DNA of 64,000 nt, taken from assembly GCA_002337125.1 (NCBI GenBank), contig DDFJ01000001.1, positions 372,001 through 436,000 of the forward strand. The letters run 5' to 3'. This stretch comes from Chitinophagaceae bacterium UBA1931. GTDB taxonomy: Bacteria; Bacteroidota; Bacteroidia; Chitinophagales; Chitinophagaceae. The notes beneath the pieces are model-generated. The model made no database searches and was not told the origin of the DNA. It was given only the letters and a program-made list of their open reading frames with translations. A program made the translations under genes and the position numbers. Below are positions 18,047-26,916 of this stretch, piece by piece; within the stretch, counting starts at the first letter, position 1, and each line of letters begins with the position of its first letter.

Positions 18047-20011
18047 ATGAGAATATCTATACTTGCCTCACTGCTTGTGTTTTTCTTTTCAGGAATGCTG
18101 TATGCGCAGGACACTAATCCTGTTGTTGACTGGAAAGTATCAAGCAAAAAAATCAATACAAATACATACGAGCTGCAACTGAATGGTAAAGTGCGGAAAG
18201 ATAAATTCCTGTACCTGTTCAGCAAAACAGCTGAAGGTCTTGATACTATTACAGTTCAATTTACCGACAGCACCATTGTAAAATCTGCAGCAATACAAAT
18301 ACTGTCGGGCGGCAAAACAATTTCTGATCCTGTTTTTGATAATAAGCAGGTTGTTGTTGCAGCAGATGAAATTAAACTTACCCAGCAGATTAAGTTGAAT
18401 GGAACAGTTCCGGCTGTTCTCAAAGGAACAATTGTATATGCAACAGGTGCTAAAGACGAATTTTTGCCTGCACAGGAGTTTGCATTTGATGTGGCAATGG
18501 AAGGTGGTGTTTCACAAGCGGGAAGAATCAAAATAAATTCTATTGATTTAAATAAATCTGTCAACAACTGTGGTGATGAAGGAACAGAAGGAAAAGGGTT
18601 ATGGGGTATTTTCTTACTGGGATTGGTTGGAGGTTTTATTGCCTTGCTTACACCTTGTGTTTTTCCGTTAATTCCATTAACTGTTTCATTCTTTACCAAG
18701 CGTAGTGGCAGCAGGGGAAAGGGGATACGTAATGCTTTGATGTATGGCTTTTTTATTTTCCTGATTTATGTACTGCTGAGTCTGCCTTTTCATTTACTTG
18801 ATCAAACCGATCCTGAAATACTGAACAACATTTCAACCAATGCCTGGTTGAACCTTGCGTTCTTTGTCATTTTTGTTGTATTTGCCATTTCATTCTTCGG
18901 CTATTTTGAAATTACATTGCCCGGTGGTTTTGCTAACAAAGCCGATTCAAAAGCAAGTGTAGGAAGTGTGTTTGGAATTTTCTTCATGGCATTGACACTG
19001 GCAATTGTATCTTTCTCCTGTACCGGTCCTATTCTTGGTTCATTACTGGCAGGTGCATTAACAAAAGATGGTGGTGCCATGCAGTTAACAGTTGGCATGG
19101 GTGGTTTTGGTTTAGGTTTGGCGTTACCGTTTGCTTTATTTGCAATGTTCCCTAACTGGTTACAGTCGTTACCAAAAAGCGGTGGCTGGCTGAATACCGT
19201 AAAAGTTGTTTTAGGTTTTCTTGAACTTGCAATGGCTGTGAAATTTTTAAGCAATGCAGATCTGGTGAAACAATGGCATATCCTTCCGAGAGAATTGTTC
19301 TTAAGTATATGGATTGTGATTGGCTTATTGCTTGTCTTGTATTTGCTTGGACTAATTCGTTTTCCGCATGATGATAAGAAAGTAAAAATCGGTGGTATAC
19401 GCTGGACGTTTATTGTATTGTTTGCAGCATTCACCATTTACCTTATACCAGGTGTAACAAATACAAAATCTGCCAACCTGCGGCTGATTAGCGGTTTTCC
19501 TCCTCCGTTATGTTACAGTCTGTATAAAAATCCGGTAAACTGCGAAAACTCCATTGAGCCGTTGCGGGATTATGAAGAAGCGTTGGAACTTGCAAGAAAG
19601 CAGAATAAACCTTTGCTGATTGATTTTACAGGATGGGCTTGTGTAAACTGCAGACGCATGGAAGAAAATATCTGGACAGATCCTGATGTGCACAGACTGA
19701 TGAAAGATAGTTTTGTTGTGGTTTCATTATACGTGGATGAAAAAAGAGTGCTGCCTGCATCGCAACAGCAAACATTCACTACAAGAAATGGCAAGAAAAA
19801 AGAAATTATTACAGTAGGAGATAAGTGGGCTACATTCCAGTTTGAAAACTTTGATAAAGTATCTCAACCACAGTACGCCATTATCAGCCCGGCAGAAATT
19901 GCATTGACAAAAACAAAAGGTTACAAGCCGAATACAAACTATGCAGTTGAATTTAAAGAGTGGCTGCAGTGTGGACTTGATGCTTTTGCTAAAAAGCCGG
20001 GTAGTAATTAA
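18047..20011 (+). CDS. dsbD: thiol:disulfide interchange protein DsbD
   Basis: 654 residues. Order: signal peptide (1-20), N-terminal DsbD-alpha-like domain (about 25-170), a CcdA-like membrane domain of about eight helices (about 185-470) with the paired cysteines Cys204 (TPCVFPLIPL) and Cys325 (SFSCTGPILG), and a C-terminal thioredoxin-like domain with Cys532-Val-Asn-Cys535 (GWACVNCRRME). It moves electrons from cytoplasmic thioredoxin to periplasmic disulfide proteins. The N-terminal domain seems to lack the CxxxxC pair that the upstream 152-residue protein has, so the two may work together. Its stop shares the TTAA at 20008-20011 with the convergent mntH stop. Confidence 0.93.
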   Translation: MRISILASLLVFFFSGMLYAQDTNPVVDWKVSSKKINTNTYELQLNGKVRKDKFLYLFSKTAEGLDTITVQFTDSTIVKSAAIQILSGGKTISDPVFDNKQVVVAADEIKLTQQIKLNGTVPAVLKGTIVYATGAKDEFLPAQEFAFDVAMEGGVSQAGRIKINSIDLNKSVNNCGDEGTEGKGLWGIFLLGLVGGFIALLTPCVFPLIPLTVSFFTKRSGSRGKGIRNALMYGFFIFLIYVLLSLPFHLLDQTDPEILNNISTNAWLNLAFFVIFVVFAISFFGYFEITLPGGFANKADSKASVGSVFGIFFMALTLAIVSFSCTGPILGSLLAGALTKDGGAMQLTVGMGGFGLGLALPFALFAMFPNWLQSLPKSGGWLNTVKVVLGFLELAMAVKFLSNADLVKQWHILPRELFLSIWIVIGLLLVLYLLGLIRFPHDDKKVKIGGIRWTFIVLFAAFTIYLIPGVTNTKSANLRLISGFPPPLCYSLYKNPVNCENSIEPLRDYEEALELARKQNKPLLIDFTGWACVNCRRMEENIWTDPDVHRLMKDSFVVVSLYVDEKRVLPASQQQTFTTRNGKKKEIITVGDKWATFQFENFDKVSQPQYAIISPAEIALTKTKGYKPNTNYAVEFKEWLQCGLDAFAKKPGSN

Positions 20012-21885
20012 ACATTTACAATCAGCACGGGAATTTCCACTTCGTGGCGAACAGCTTCAATGGTTTCACCAAAGATGTAATCTTTAAAACCTTTGTGCCT
20101 GTGTGCACCCATGATTAACAAGTCTGCTTTGTTTTCTTTTACAATGCGTATAATTTCCTTGATACGGTTATTATAGCCAAGTGCAACACTTGTTTTATAT
20201 CCCTGCTGTTCAAGAACCGATGCATAATGTTCAAGACGATTACGGTCTTCTCTCGTTTCTTCATCATCACTTGCTTCACCCAATAATCTTGTGGGGGCCG
20301 ATTCAACAATATGCATGAGTAAATAAGCTGCATCTTTTTTTCCCTGGTTCAAAGCATGAGCAAGAATTTTTTCATCGTTCTGCGAAAAATCGAGTGCAAC
20401 TGCAATTGTATTCACAACCGGTACTGAAAAATTACTGAGCGATGGAATTTTGCTATGCATTTTTGTTTCTCTCTTTAAACGGTTACGCAGTAAAGGCAGA
20501 AAAGTCATGGAAAGAAATAACCACACAAAGATTACTGCAAAAATCGGAATCAGGAACTTCCATAAAAAATGTCCGGGTTCATTGTACACAGCAGCAATTT
20601 CTTCCACCACTAAACGTACGTTTAAGAAAACGAGAATAGCGGCTACCAGCCACGCAGCAATCTTCCACCATATTTTAATGGCAAACTCACCCATTGATTG
20701 TTTATCGCTTACAAAATGAATTAAGGGAATAACAGCAAACCCAAGCTGTATGCTTAAAATAACCTGGCTGAAGACCAGCAGGTCATCTACTTTTTCTTCA
20801 CCATAAACAAGGATAACAATAATTGCAGGAATGATAGCAATCAATCGTGTAATTAACCTGCGCAGCAATGGACTGATGCGGATGTGAAGATAACCTTCCA
20901 TTACAATTTGCCCGGCCAATGTTCCTGTAACAGTACTGCTTTGTCCTGCTGCAATTAAAGCAACAGCAAACAATAACGGTGCAAGTTTTGTACCGAGTAA
21001 TGGTGCCAGTAACTTATGTGCGTCTTCAATTTTTGCAACTTCTGTATTTCCTGATTTATAAAATACTGTTGCAGCAAGTACAAGTATAGCAGCATTCACA
21101 AAAAATGCTGCATTCAAGGCAATTGAACTGTCGAGGAAATTAAACCTCAGCGCTTGTTTTATACTTTTTTTATCATTCCCTATTTTTCTTGTTTGCACAA
21201 GTGCCGAATGCAGGTAAAGATTATGCGGCATTACCGTAGCACCAATAATACCTACAGCAATGTACAATGCCTGGCTGTTTAATGCTGTGGGAATAAAACC
21301 ATGAGCAACTTCCGTTAAATCAGGTTTGGCAAGAAAAATTTCAATTAAAAATGAAAGACCGATAACAATCACCAGCGATATAATGAATGCTTCAAGTTTA
21401 CGGATGCCATAATTCTGCAGCCATAATAAAAGAATGGTATCAAATACTGTAATGCTTACACCATAAATTAATGGTAAACCAGTCAGCAGGTAAATACCAA
21501 GCGCCATACCAAGTACTTCAGCAAGATCACAGGCAGCAATGGCAATTTCAGCAAGGATGTATAAACAGAAATTAACAACAGGCGGGTAGGCTTCCCTGTT
21601 AGCTTGCGCAAGATCAAGACGGCGAACAATACCCAGCCTTGCACTTAAACTCTGCAGCAGAAGTGCCATCAGGTTGCTCATGAGTAATACCCAGATGAGT
21701 TGATACCCAAATTTTGCTCCGCCCTGCAGATCGGTTGCCCAGTTACCGGGATCCATATACCCAACACTTACAAGGTAAGCAGGCCCGGCATATGCAAGTA
21801 TTCTGCGCCAGCCTTTTGGAGCCCTGGTTGTGTCAACACTTTCATGCACTTCACTTAACGAATTTTCTGTCTTGTACACTTTCAT
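20008..21885 (-). CDS. mntH: Nramp-type Mn2+/Fe2+ transporter fused to a UspA domain
   Basis: 625 residues. Residues of about 25-455 are an Nramp permease with about eleven membrane segments and the two metal-binding signatures DPGNWATD (first helix) and MPHNLYLHSAL (helix 6). Residues of about 475-625 are a universal stress protein domain with an ATP-binding-like loop (MGAHRHKG...FGETIE). Transport of Mn2+ or Fe2+ into the cytoplasm is the expected role. The cytoplasmic Usp tail may sense nucleotide or stress. It lies 35 bp downstream of the mntR-like gene on the same strand, an operon regulated by the operator at 22585-22613. Confidence 0.93.
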   Translation of the reverse strand: MKVYKTENSLSEVHESVDTTRAPKGWRRILAYAGPAYLVSVGYMDPGNWATDLQGGAKFGYQLIWVLLMSNLMALLLQSLSARLGIVRRLDLAQANREAYPPVVNFCLYILAEIAIAACDLAEVLGMALGIYLLTGLPLIYGVSITVFDTILLLWLQNYGIRKLEAFIISLVIVIGLSFLIEIFLAKPDLTEVAHGFIPTALNSQALYIAVGIIGATVMPHNLYLHSALVQTRKIGNDKKSIKQALRFNFLDSSIALNAAFFVNAAILVLAATVFYKSGNTEVAKIEDAHKLLAPLLGTKLAPLLFAVALIAAGQSSTVTGTLAGQIVMEGYLHIRISPLLRRLITRLIAIIPAIIVILVYGEEKVDDLLVFSQVILSIQLGFAVIPLIHFVSDKQSMGEFAIKIWWKIAAWLVAAILVFLNVRLVVEEIAAVYNEPGHFLWKFLIPIFAVIFVWLFLSMTFLPLLRNRLKRETKMHSKIPSLSNFSVPVVNTIAVALDFSQNDEKILAHALNQGKKDAAYLLMHIVESAPTRLLGEASDDEETREDRNRLEHYASVLEQQGYKTSVALGYNNRIKEIIRIVKENKADLLIMGAHRHKGFKDYIFGETIEAVRHEVEIPVLIVNV

Positions 21886-21920
21886 ATCTCAACTCTCTTT
21901 ATCGTTTAATCAAATTTCTC

Positions 21921-22580
21921 TTACACTGCTTTTACAAAAATATTTTTTGCCAGTTGTTCACTTAGTGTTATCAAAGGAAGGTTGCGGATTTTTATTTCAA
22001 CCGATCCATCGTAACTAAACCGCTGTTTTATTTCCAGCTTTGTACCAATGCCAATCTTTTTTTGCTTAAGCATTTCAAGAAAACTGTTATCCTGGTCGGC
22101 AACATTAACTACAACAGCTGTTTGAAATTCTTTTAACTGTGTTAACGCAAAATGATTGATTGCTTCAATTCTTCCTTTGCTGTCGGGGATAGGATCGCCA
22201 TGCGGATCAGTTTTCGGAAAACCAAGAAACTGATCCAGACGGTCAATCAGTTCTGTGCTGCTTACATGCTCCAGCTCTTCGGCAATATCATGCACTGCAT
22301 CCCAGTCGAACCCTAGTTTTTCTGCAAGAAAAAATTCCCACAAACGGTGACGGCGCACAATGCTTAAGGCTACTTTTTTCCCGTCATTATTCAGTTTAAC
22401 ACCATAGTAAGGCTCGTAATTCAGAATCTTTTTTTCTTTGAGTCTCTTCAGCATATCGGTTACAGAAGCTGGTTTCGTCTGCAATTCGGCTGAAAGTTCA
22501 TTGGTGGTAACATTGCTGTCGCTTTGCTGCAATCGCCAGATGGTTTTGATGTAATTCTCTTCGGCTGTTGAAAAATTCAT
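21921..22580 (-). CDS. mntR: metal-dependent DtxR/MntR-family repressor
   Basis: 219 residues: an N-terminal winged helix (about 1-65), a metal-binding and dimerisation domain (about 66-140) with the family motif VHDIAEELEHVSSTELIDRLD, and a C-terminal FeoA/SH3-like domain (about 150-219). Being directly upstream of an Nramp transporter suggests that it represses the pair when manganese or iron is plentiful. Paired palindromes just upstream of its start (22585-22613) are the likely binding site. Confidence 0.92.
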   Translation of the reverse strand: MNFSTAEENYIKTIWRLQQSDSNVTTNELSAELQTKPASVTDMLKRLKEKKILNYEPYYGVKLNNDGKKVALSIVRRHRLWEFFLAEKLGFDWDAVHDIAEELEHVSSTELIDRLDQFLGFPKTDPHGDPIPDSKGRIEAINHFALTQLKEFQTAVVVNVADQDNSFLEMLKQKKIGIGTKLEIKQRFSYDGSVEIKIRNLPLITLSEQLAKNIFVKAV

Positions 22581-22584
22581 TTGG

Positions 22585-22613
22585 CTAAAATTAAATTTTA
22601 GGTAAATCTAAAA
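22585..22613. promoter_or_regulatory. overlapping palindromic operator for mntR-mntH
   Basis: Two inverted repeats share a half-site. CTAAAATT-A-AATTTTAG (22585-22601) is perfect. TTTTAG-GTAAAT-CTAAAA (22596-22613) has perfect 6-bp arms and uses the same TTTTAG. The TTTAG/CTAAA half-sites resemble DtxR/MntR boxes, and the site lies 5-33 bp upstream of the mntR start codon. Confidence 0.7.
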
Positions 22614-22849
22614 AATATTTCTCAAATGTAAAAACCAAACCCGGGTTTGTTTGGTTCCAGCCTGTTAAAAGGGTCTTTTTTTACGTGTATGTTATGAATC
22701 GAACAATTGCCTATTTTTATGCCCAACGAATAACTCTGAAACAACTAAATGCTTTCATGAAGTAAGCTTGAAGATTAGGAAGCAATTCCGGCCCTTGAAT
22801 TAATTTTTCAGCAAATGCAATGAAGCGAAATCAAATAATATATTATCAC

Positions 22850-23818
22850 ATGAAAAAATGGGTGTGGATTTCAATGATGGCTGTTTTGTTTTCCTGTAAG
22901 GATAAAACACCGAAAGCAATTTCGGATGAGCATTTAACTGCATCTGATCTGGTCACTCTTGCCCGGAAACTCAGTTTCCCCGTGTTGATTAATGATTCAT
23001 TGCTCAGCAGGAAAGAAAATGATTCGTCGAAAATAAACATTGCAACATTTAAAACATTTGTGCCCGATACTGTTTTTACTAAACTCTATCCTGCAACAAA
23101 ACAACTGAAACTGTATGTTGTTGGTAAAATAGCCAATAACGGAAATGGTGATTTTATACTGATGAAATCTCTGACAGGAAAAACCGCTGCTGCACAATTA
23201 TATTATTTTGATAAGAAGAAGGGATACCTGGGTGTGCTTGATATAACAGGGCATTTACCCAAAGGAATGGGTGTGAAATATTGCCGCATCGACAGCAGAC
23301 TTTATATTTCTTTTGTACAGGAAAAAAAGGCACCAACCGGCGAACCCTGGACGGATGAAAGCATTTATTACATGGATGCTAACGGTAAGTTTATTATGGC
23401 AATGACAAACAGTACCGAAGATCTGAGTGATGAAATTATGGGTAATCCCATTGATAGTTTTCCACGAAAAAATAAATATTCGGCTGATTATTCAGGCGAT
23501 AAAAAGAATCTTGTTTCAATCCGTGATGGAAATTCCGATAAAACATTCCAGTTCTTCATTCACTTCAGTAAGCAAAACGGTGAATGTATTGGCGAAATAA
23601 AAGCAGTAGGTGAGTGGATTGGAAATGGCAAAGGTGTTTACCGTGAAGGAACAAACGGATGTGGAATTGATTTCAATTTTACTTCATCTTCTGTTACAAT
23701 TAAGGAAGAAAGTGGTTGTGGTTCTTACAGGGGAATAACCTGCTTTTTTGAAGGTTCATACCCACGAAAAAAAGAACCTGTTAAGAAAACAAAAAGTACC
23801 GGTAAAAAAAGAAAATAA
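22850..23818 (+). CDS. lipoprotein of unknown function
   Basis: 322 residues when started at ATG 22850, which gives a short lipoprotein signal ending in LFSC (Cys16). The body has no family I can name. The middle part has strand-rich repeats (FILMKSL, LYYFDKKKGYLG), residues of about 245-310 contain four cysteines, and the C terminus is strongly basic (KKKEPVKKTKSTGKKRK). It would sit on the outer or inner membrane facing the periplasm. The next gene, a RidA homologue, starts 31 bp later. Confidence 0.7.
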   Translation: MKKWVWISMMAVLFSCKDKTPKAISDEHLTASDLVTLARKLSFPVLINDSLLSRKENDSSKINIATFKTFVPDTVFTKLYPATKQLKLYVVGKIANNGNGDFILMKSLTGKTAAAQLYYFDKKKGYLGVLDITGHLPKGMGVKYCRIDSRLYISFVQEKKAPTGEPWTDESIYYMDANGKFIMAMTNSTEDLSDEIMGNPIDSFPRKNKYSADYSGDKKNLVSIRDGNSDKTFQFFIHFSKQNGECIGEIKAVGEWIGNGKGVYREGTNGCGIDFNFTSSSVTIKEESGCGSYRGITCFFEGSYPRKKEPVKKTKSTGKKRK

Positions 23819-23849
23819 CTTTCAGGCAAAACATACTCTTCTCATCATT

Positions 23850-24233
23850 ATGAGTGAACGGATAAATATCAGCAGCGGATCTCCCTGGGAGGATGTGGTT
23901 GGTTATTCACGTGCAGTACGTGTGGGTAATGTTGTTGAAGTTGCAGGTACTACTGCAATGGATGGTGACCAGTTAATTGGAGAAGGAGATGTTTACCTGC
24001 AAACGAAATTTATTCTGCAAAAAATTGCAGTTGCACTGGAACAGGCAGGAGCCTCAATGAATCAGGTTGTTCGTACAAGAATGTTCATTACTGATATTTC
24101 CCGATGGGAGGAAGCCGGCAGAGCACATGGCGAAGTGTTCAAAAACATAAAACCCGTTGCAACAATGGTAGAAGTGAAGGCCCTCATCGACCCCCGCTTA
24201 CTCATTGAAATTGAGGCTACAGCAATTATCTAA
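23850..24233 (+). CDS. RidA/YjgF/YER057c-family enamine/imine deaminase-like protein
   Basis: 127 residues, a typical length. The pattern VVGYSRAVRVGNVVEVAGTT at the start and the arginine in VRTRMFITDI, with a C-terminal DPRLLIEIEATAI, fit the RidA superfamily. Members hydrolyse reactive enamine or imine intermediates from amino-acid metabolism. Start ATG 23850 matches the conserved beginning. It probably belongs to a subgroup close to translation-inhibitor-like proteins; the substrate is not defined. Confidence 0.88.
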   Translation: MSERINISSGSPWEDVVGYSRAVRVGNVVEVAGTTAMDGDQLIGEGDVYLQTKFILQKIAVALEQAGASMNQVVRTRMFITDISRWEEAGRAHGEVFKNIKPVATMVEVKALIDPRLLIEIEATAII

Positions 24234-24325
24234 AACCTTTGTTGTGTATAAACCTGACCGGCGCAGAACTCCTATATGGATTTTTCAGAGTATATTGCGC
24301 CCCATTCAGCAAACTATTGATAATT

Positions 24326-25984
24326 ATGAGTTTTAATCCATTTAAAGTTCCTTACGAATCTGCAAATGAGTATTCAAAAAAAGTAGCTTACTTCTCAATG
24401 GAGTTTGCTATTCATCAGCCACTCAAAATTTACAGCGGTGGTCTTGGATTCCTTTCAGGTTCACACATGCGCAGTGCATACGAACTCAAACAAAATTTAA
24501 TTGGTATTGGTATTCTGTGGAAGTATGGTTATTACGATCAGGCCCGCAACCAGGATCAGACTTTACAAGTTCAGTGGAACGAAAAAATCTACAACTTTTT
24601 AGAAGATACAGGTATTAAATTTCAGATCAGCATTCATGAACACCCGGTTTGGGTAAAAGCATGGTACCTGAGTCCTGAAACGTTCAAGTCGGCACCAATG
24701 TTTTTCCTGAGTACTGACTTACCTGAAAATGATTATGTATCGCAAACCATTTGCCACCGTCTTTACGATGCAAATGTTGCAACCAAAGTAGCACAGTTTA
24801 TTTTATTGGGTGTGGGTGGTGCTAAACTGATTGATGAGTTAGGATTTAATCCGGATGTATATCATCTCAATGAAGCACATGGTATTTCTTCTGCATTCTA
24901 TCTCTACAAAAAATATGGTAGTGTAGAAGAAGTTAAGAAACGCCTGGTATTTACAACACATACTCCCGAAGAAGCAGGTAACGAAAAGCACGATATGTTT
25001 TTGTGCGAAAAAATGAGTTACTTCTGCGGAGTTCCTCTTGATGAAGTAAGAAAGCTCACTGGTATCTATGATGATCAGTTCAATCATTCACTGGCTGCTT
25101 TACGTTTTGCACGTATTGCAAACGGTGTAAGTGCATTGCATGGTGAAGTAAGCCGTAAAATGTGGAATCAATACGAAGGTGTTGCTCCCATTACCAGTAT
25201 CACCAACGCACAGAACTGGCGTTACTGGGCCGATAAGCAATCTTATTTTGCAATGGATGAAGGCAATCATGAGCGTTTTGATGACCGCAAAAAATATTTG
25301 AAGAAAAGAGCGTTTGATATTGTTGCAGACCAGACAGGAAAATTATTCGATTCGAATGTATTAACCATTGTTTGGGCACGCCGCTTTGCAGGTTACAAAC
25401 GTGCAGAATTAATTACCAGGGATAAAGAACGTTTTGAAGCATTACTCAGCAACCAGAAATATCCTGTACAGATTATCTGGGCTGGTAAACCTTACCCGGT
25501 TGATTATCCTGCAATCAGTGATTTCAACAATCTTGTTCACCTGAGTAAGAATTATAAAAACGTTGCAGTATGTACAGGTTACGAACTTGCATTAAGCAAA
25601 CGTTTAAAACAAGCTGCGGATGTTTGGTTGAACAATCCCCGTGTACCCCGTGAGGCAAGCGGTACAAGTGGTATGACTGCTGCTATGAACGGAGCAGTTA
25701 ACTTCAGCACTTTCGACGGATGGATCTGCGAATTTGCCAACCATGGTAATAACAGCTTTATTGTGCCACCTGTTGATTATACAGCAATGCATGTGCAGGA
25801 GCAGGATCAATACGATCTGGATCAATTGTATGAAATACTGGAGAACCAGATTCTTCCTCTGTATTACGATAATCCTGAACTGTGGCGCCAGATTGTTCAC
25901 AATGGTATGCGTGATGTTCGCTTCCAGTTCGACAGTAACCGTATGGCAGATGAATATTACAAACTGCTTTACAACAAAGCTTAA
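24326..25984 (+). CDS. GT35-like alpha-glucan phosphorylase-family protein, PLP lysine replaced
   Basis: 552 residues, the short form of the alpha-glucan phosphorylase family. Recognisable parts are VAYFSMEFAIHQPLKIYSGGLG near the start, HLNEAHGISSAF, TTHTPEEAG, the ARRFAGYKRAEL segment, and EASGTSGMTAAMNG near the C terminus. In canonical phosphorylases this last motif contains the lysine that binds pyridoxal phosphate (GNMK or SGMK). Here that position is Thr451. The protein may thus not be a normal PLP phosphorylase and could act as a different glucosyl transferase. The start at ATG 24326 fits the family. A strong terminator follows. Confidence 0.82.
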   Translation: MSFNPFKVPYESANEYSKKVAYFSMEFAIHQPLKIYSGGLGFLSGSHMRSAYELKQNLIGIGILWKYGYYDQARNQDQTLQVQWNEKIYNFLEDTGIKFQISIHEHPVWVKAWYLSPETFKSAPMFFLSTDLPENDYVSQTICHRLYDANVATKVAQFILLGVGGAKLIDELGFNPDVYHLNEAHGISSAFYLYKKYGSVEEVKKRLVFTTHTPEEAGNEKHDMFLCEKMSYFCGVPLDEVRKLTGIYDDQFNHSLAALRFARIANGVSALHGEVSRKMWNQYEGVAPITSITNAQNWRYWADKQSYFAMDEGNHERFDDRKKYLKKRAFDIVADQTGKLFDSNVLTIVWARRFAGYKRAELITRDKERFEALLSNQKYPVQIIWAGKPYPVDYPAISDFNNLVHLSKNYKNVAVCTGYELALSKRLKQAADVWLNNPRVPREASGTSGMTAAMNGAVNFSTFDGWICEFANHGNNSFIVPPVDYTAMHVQEQDQYDLDQLYEILENQILPLYYDNPELWRQIVHNGMRDVRFQFDSNRMADEYYKLLYNKA

Positions 25985-26004
25985 CATTACAACTATAAAA
26001 CGTC

Positions 26005-26034
26005 AGCCCCGGCAGCAATGCCGGGGCTTTTTAA
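26005..26034 (+). terminator. intrinsic terminator
   Basis: AGCCCCGGCA (26005-26014) pairs with TGCCGGGGCT (26019-26028), tetraloop GCAA, then T residues. Confidence 0.92.
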
Positions 26035-26116
26035 TTTAAGATGAATTAAACAAACCATCAGCCTGTTTTATTCCTGTTTATTTATCTTTATGTAATCAGC
26101 TTTTTAATTATTCTTA

Positions 26117-26911
26117 ATGAAGAAATACATCCTGTTAACTGTTTTGCTGGTGGTAACATTTACTGCTGAATCGCAGATACTGACAATTGATAAAACAGAT
26201 ACATCTGATTATTCAAAGAAAACAGTTTGTAAGGGAAATGTTGCCATAGGTTTTGAAGGCGATAAACAAAAAGCATTATTGCTTGATGCAACCAATACAC
26301 TTGACCTGCAGTTGCAGCATTACAAGGAACTGCTCATACTTGCATCGAGCTACCGTATCACATACAACGGTAAACAGGATTTTCTGAACTCAGGTTTTGT
26401 TCACCTACGCTGGCGTCATCTGTATAAAAATACTTGGCAACCCGAAACATTTACACAGATGCAATGGGATGAATCAAGAGGAATGCTGCAACGTTTTGTT
26501 GCCGGTGAAAATCTGCGGTATAATTTCTGGCATAGGAAAGAGTGGGAGATCAGCGTTGCAACCGGTGTGATGTATGAACATGAAAAATGGAATTATGCAG
26601 CTGTTGATTCTGCTTTGAAACCTGCAGTGCAAACAGACCAGCTAACCAGTTTATTAAAGTCGAGTAATTATTTCAGGTGGGAGGGTAAGCTTTCTGATAA
26701 TACCAATCTTTCTGTTGTGTTGTTTTATCAATCGCCGTTTAATCATTTGTTAAGTCAATACAGGTTTGCAACCAATACACGGTTTGATTTTACCATTTCA
26801 AAGCATTTCAATTTTGGAGTAACCTTTAACAGCATGTACGATTCAAAACCTGTTGTGCCGATTATGAAGTTCTACTACAACTTTTCAAATGCACTTGTGT
26901 ACAAGTTTTAG
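26117..26911 (+). CDS. DUF481-like outer-membrane beta-barrel protein
   Basis: 264 residues with a signal peptide (about 1-18, ending AESQ). The rest is made of alternating amphipathic strands and ends in a C-terminal phenylalanine (ALVYKF), as expected for an outer-membrane barrel. The layout resembles the DUF481 (YdiY-like) family. Function is not known. It converges with the ABC-F gene, with only 5 bp between stops. Confidence 0.75.
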   Translation: MKKYILLTVLLVVTFTAESQILTIDKTDTSDYSKKTVCKGNVAIGFEGDKQKALLLDATNTLDLQLQHYKELLILASSYRITYNGKQDFLNSGFVHLRWRHLYKNTWQPETFTQMQWDESRGMLQRFVAGENLRYNFWHRKEWEISVATGVMYEHEKWNYAAVDSALKPAVQTDQLTSLLKSSNYFRWEGKLSDNTNLSVVLFYQSPFNHLLSQYRFATNTRFDFTISKHFNFGVTFNSMYDSKPVVPIMKFYYNFSNALVYKF

Positions 26912-26916
26912 TTGTA

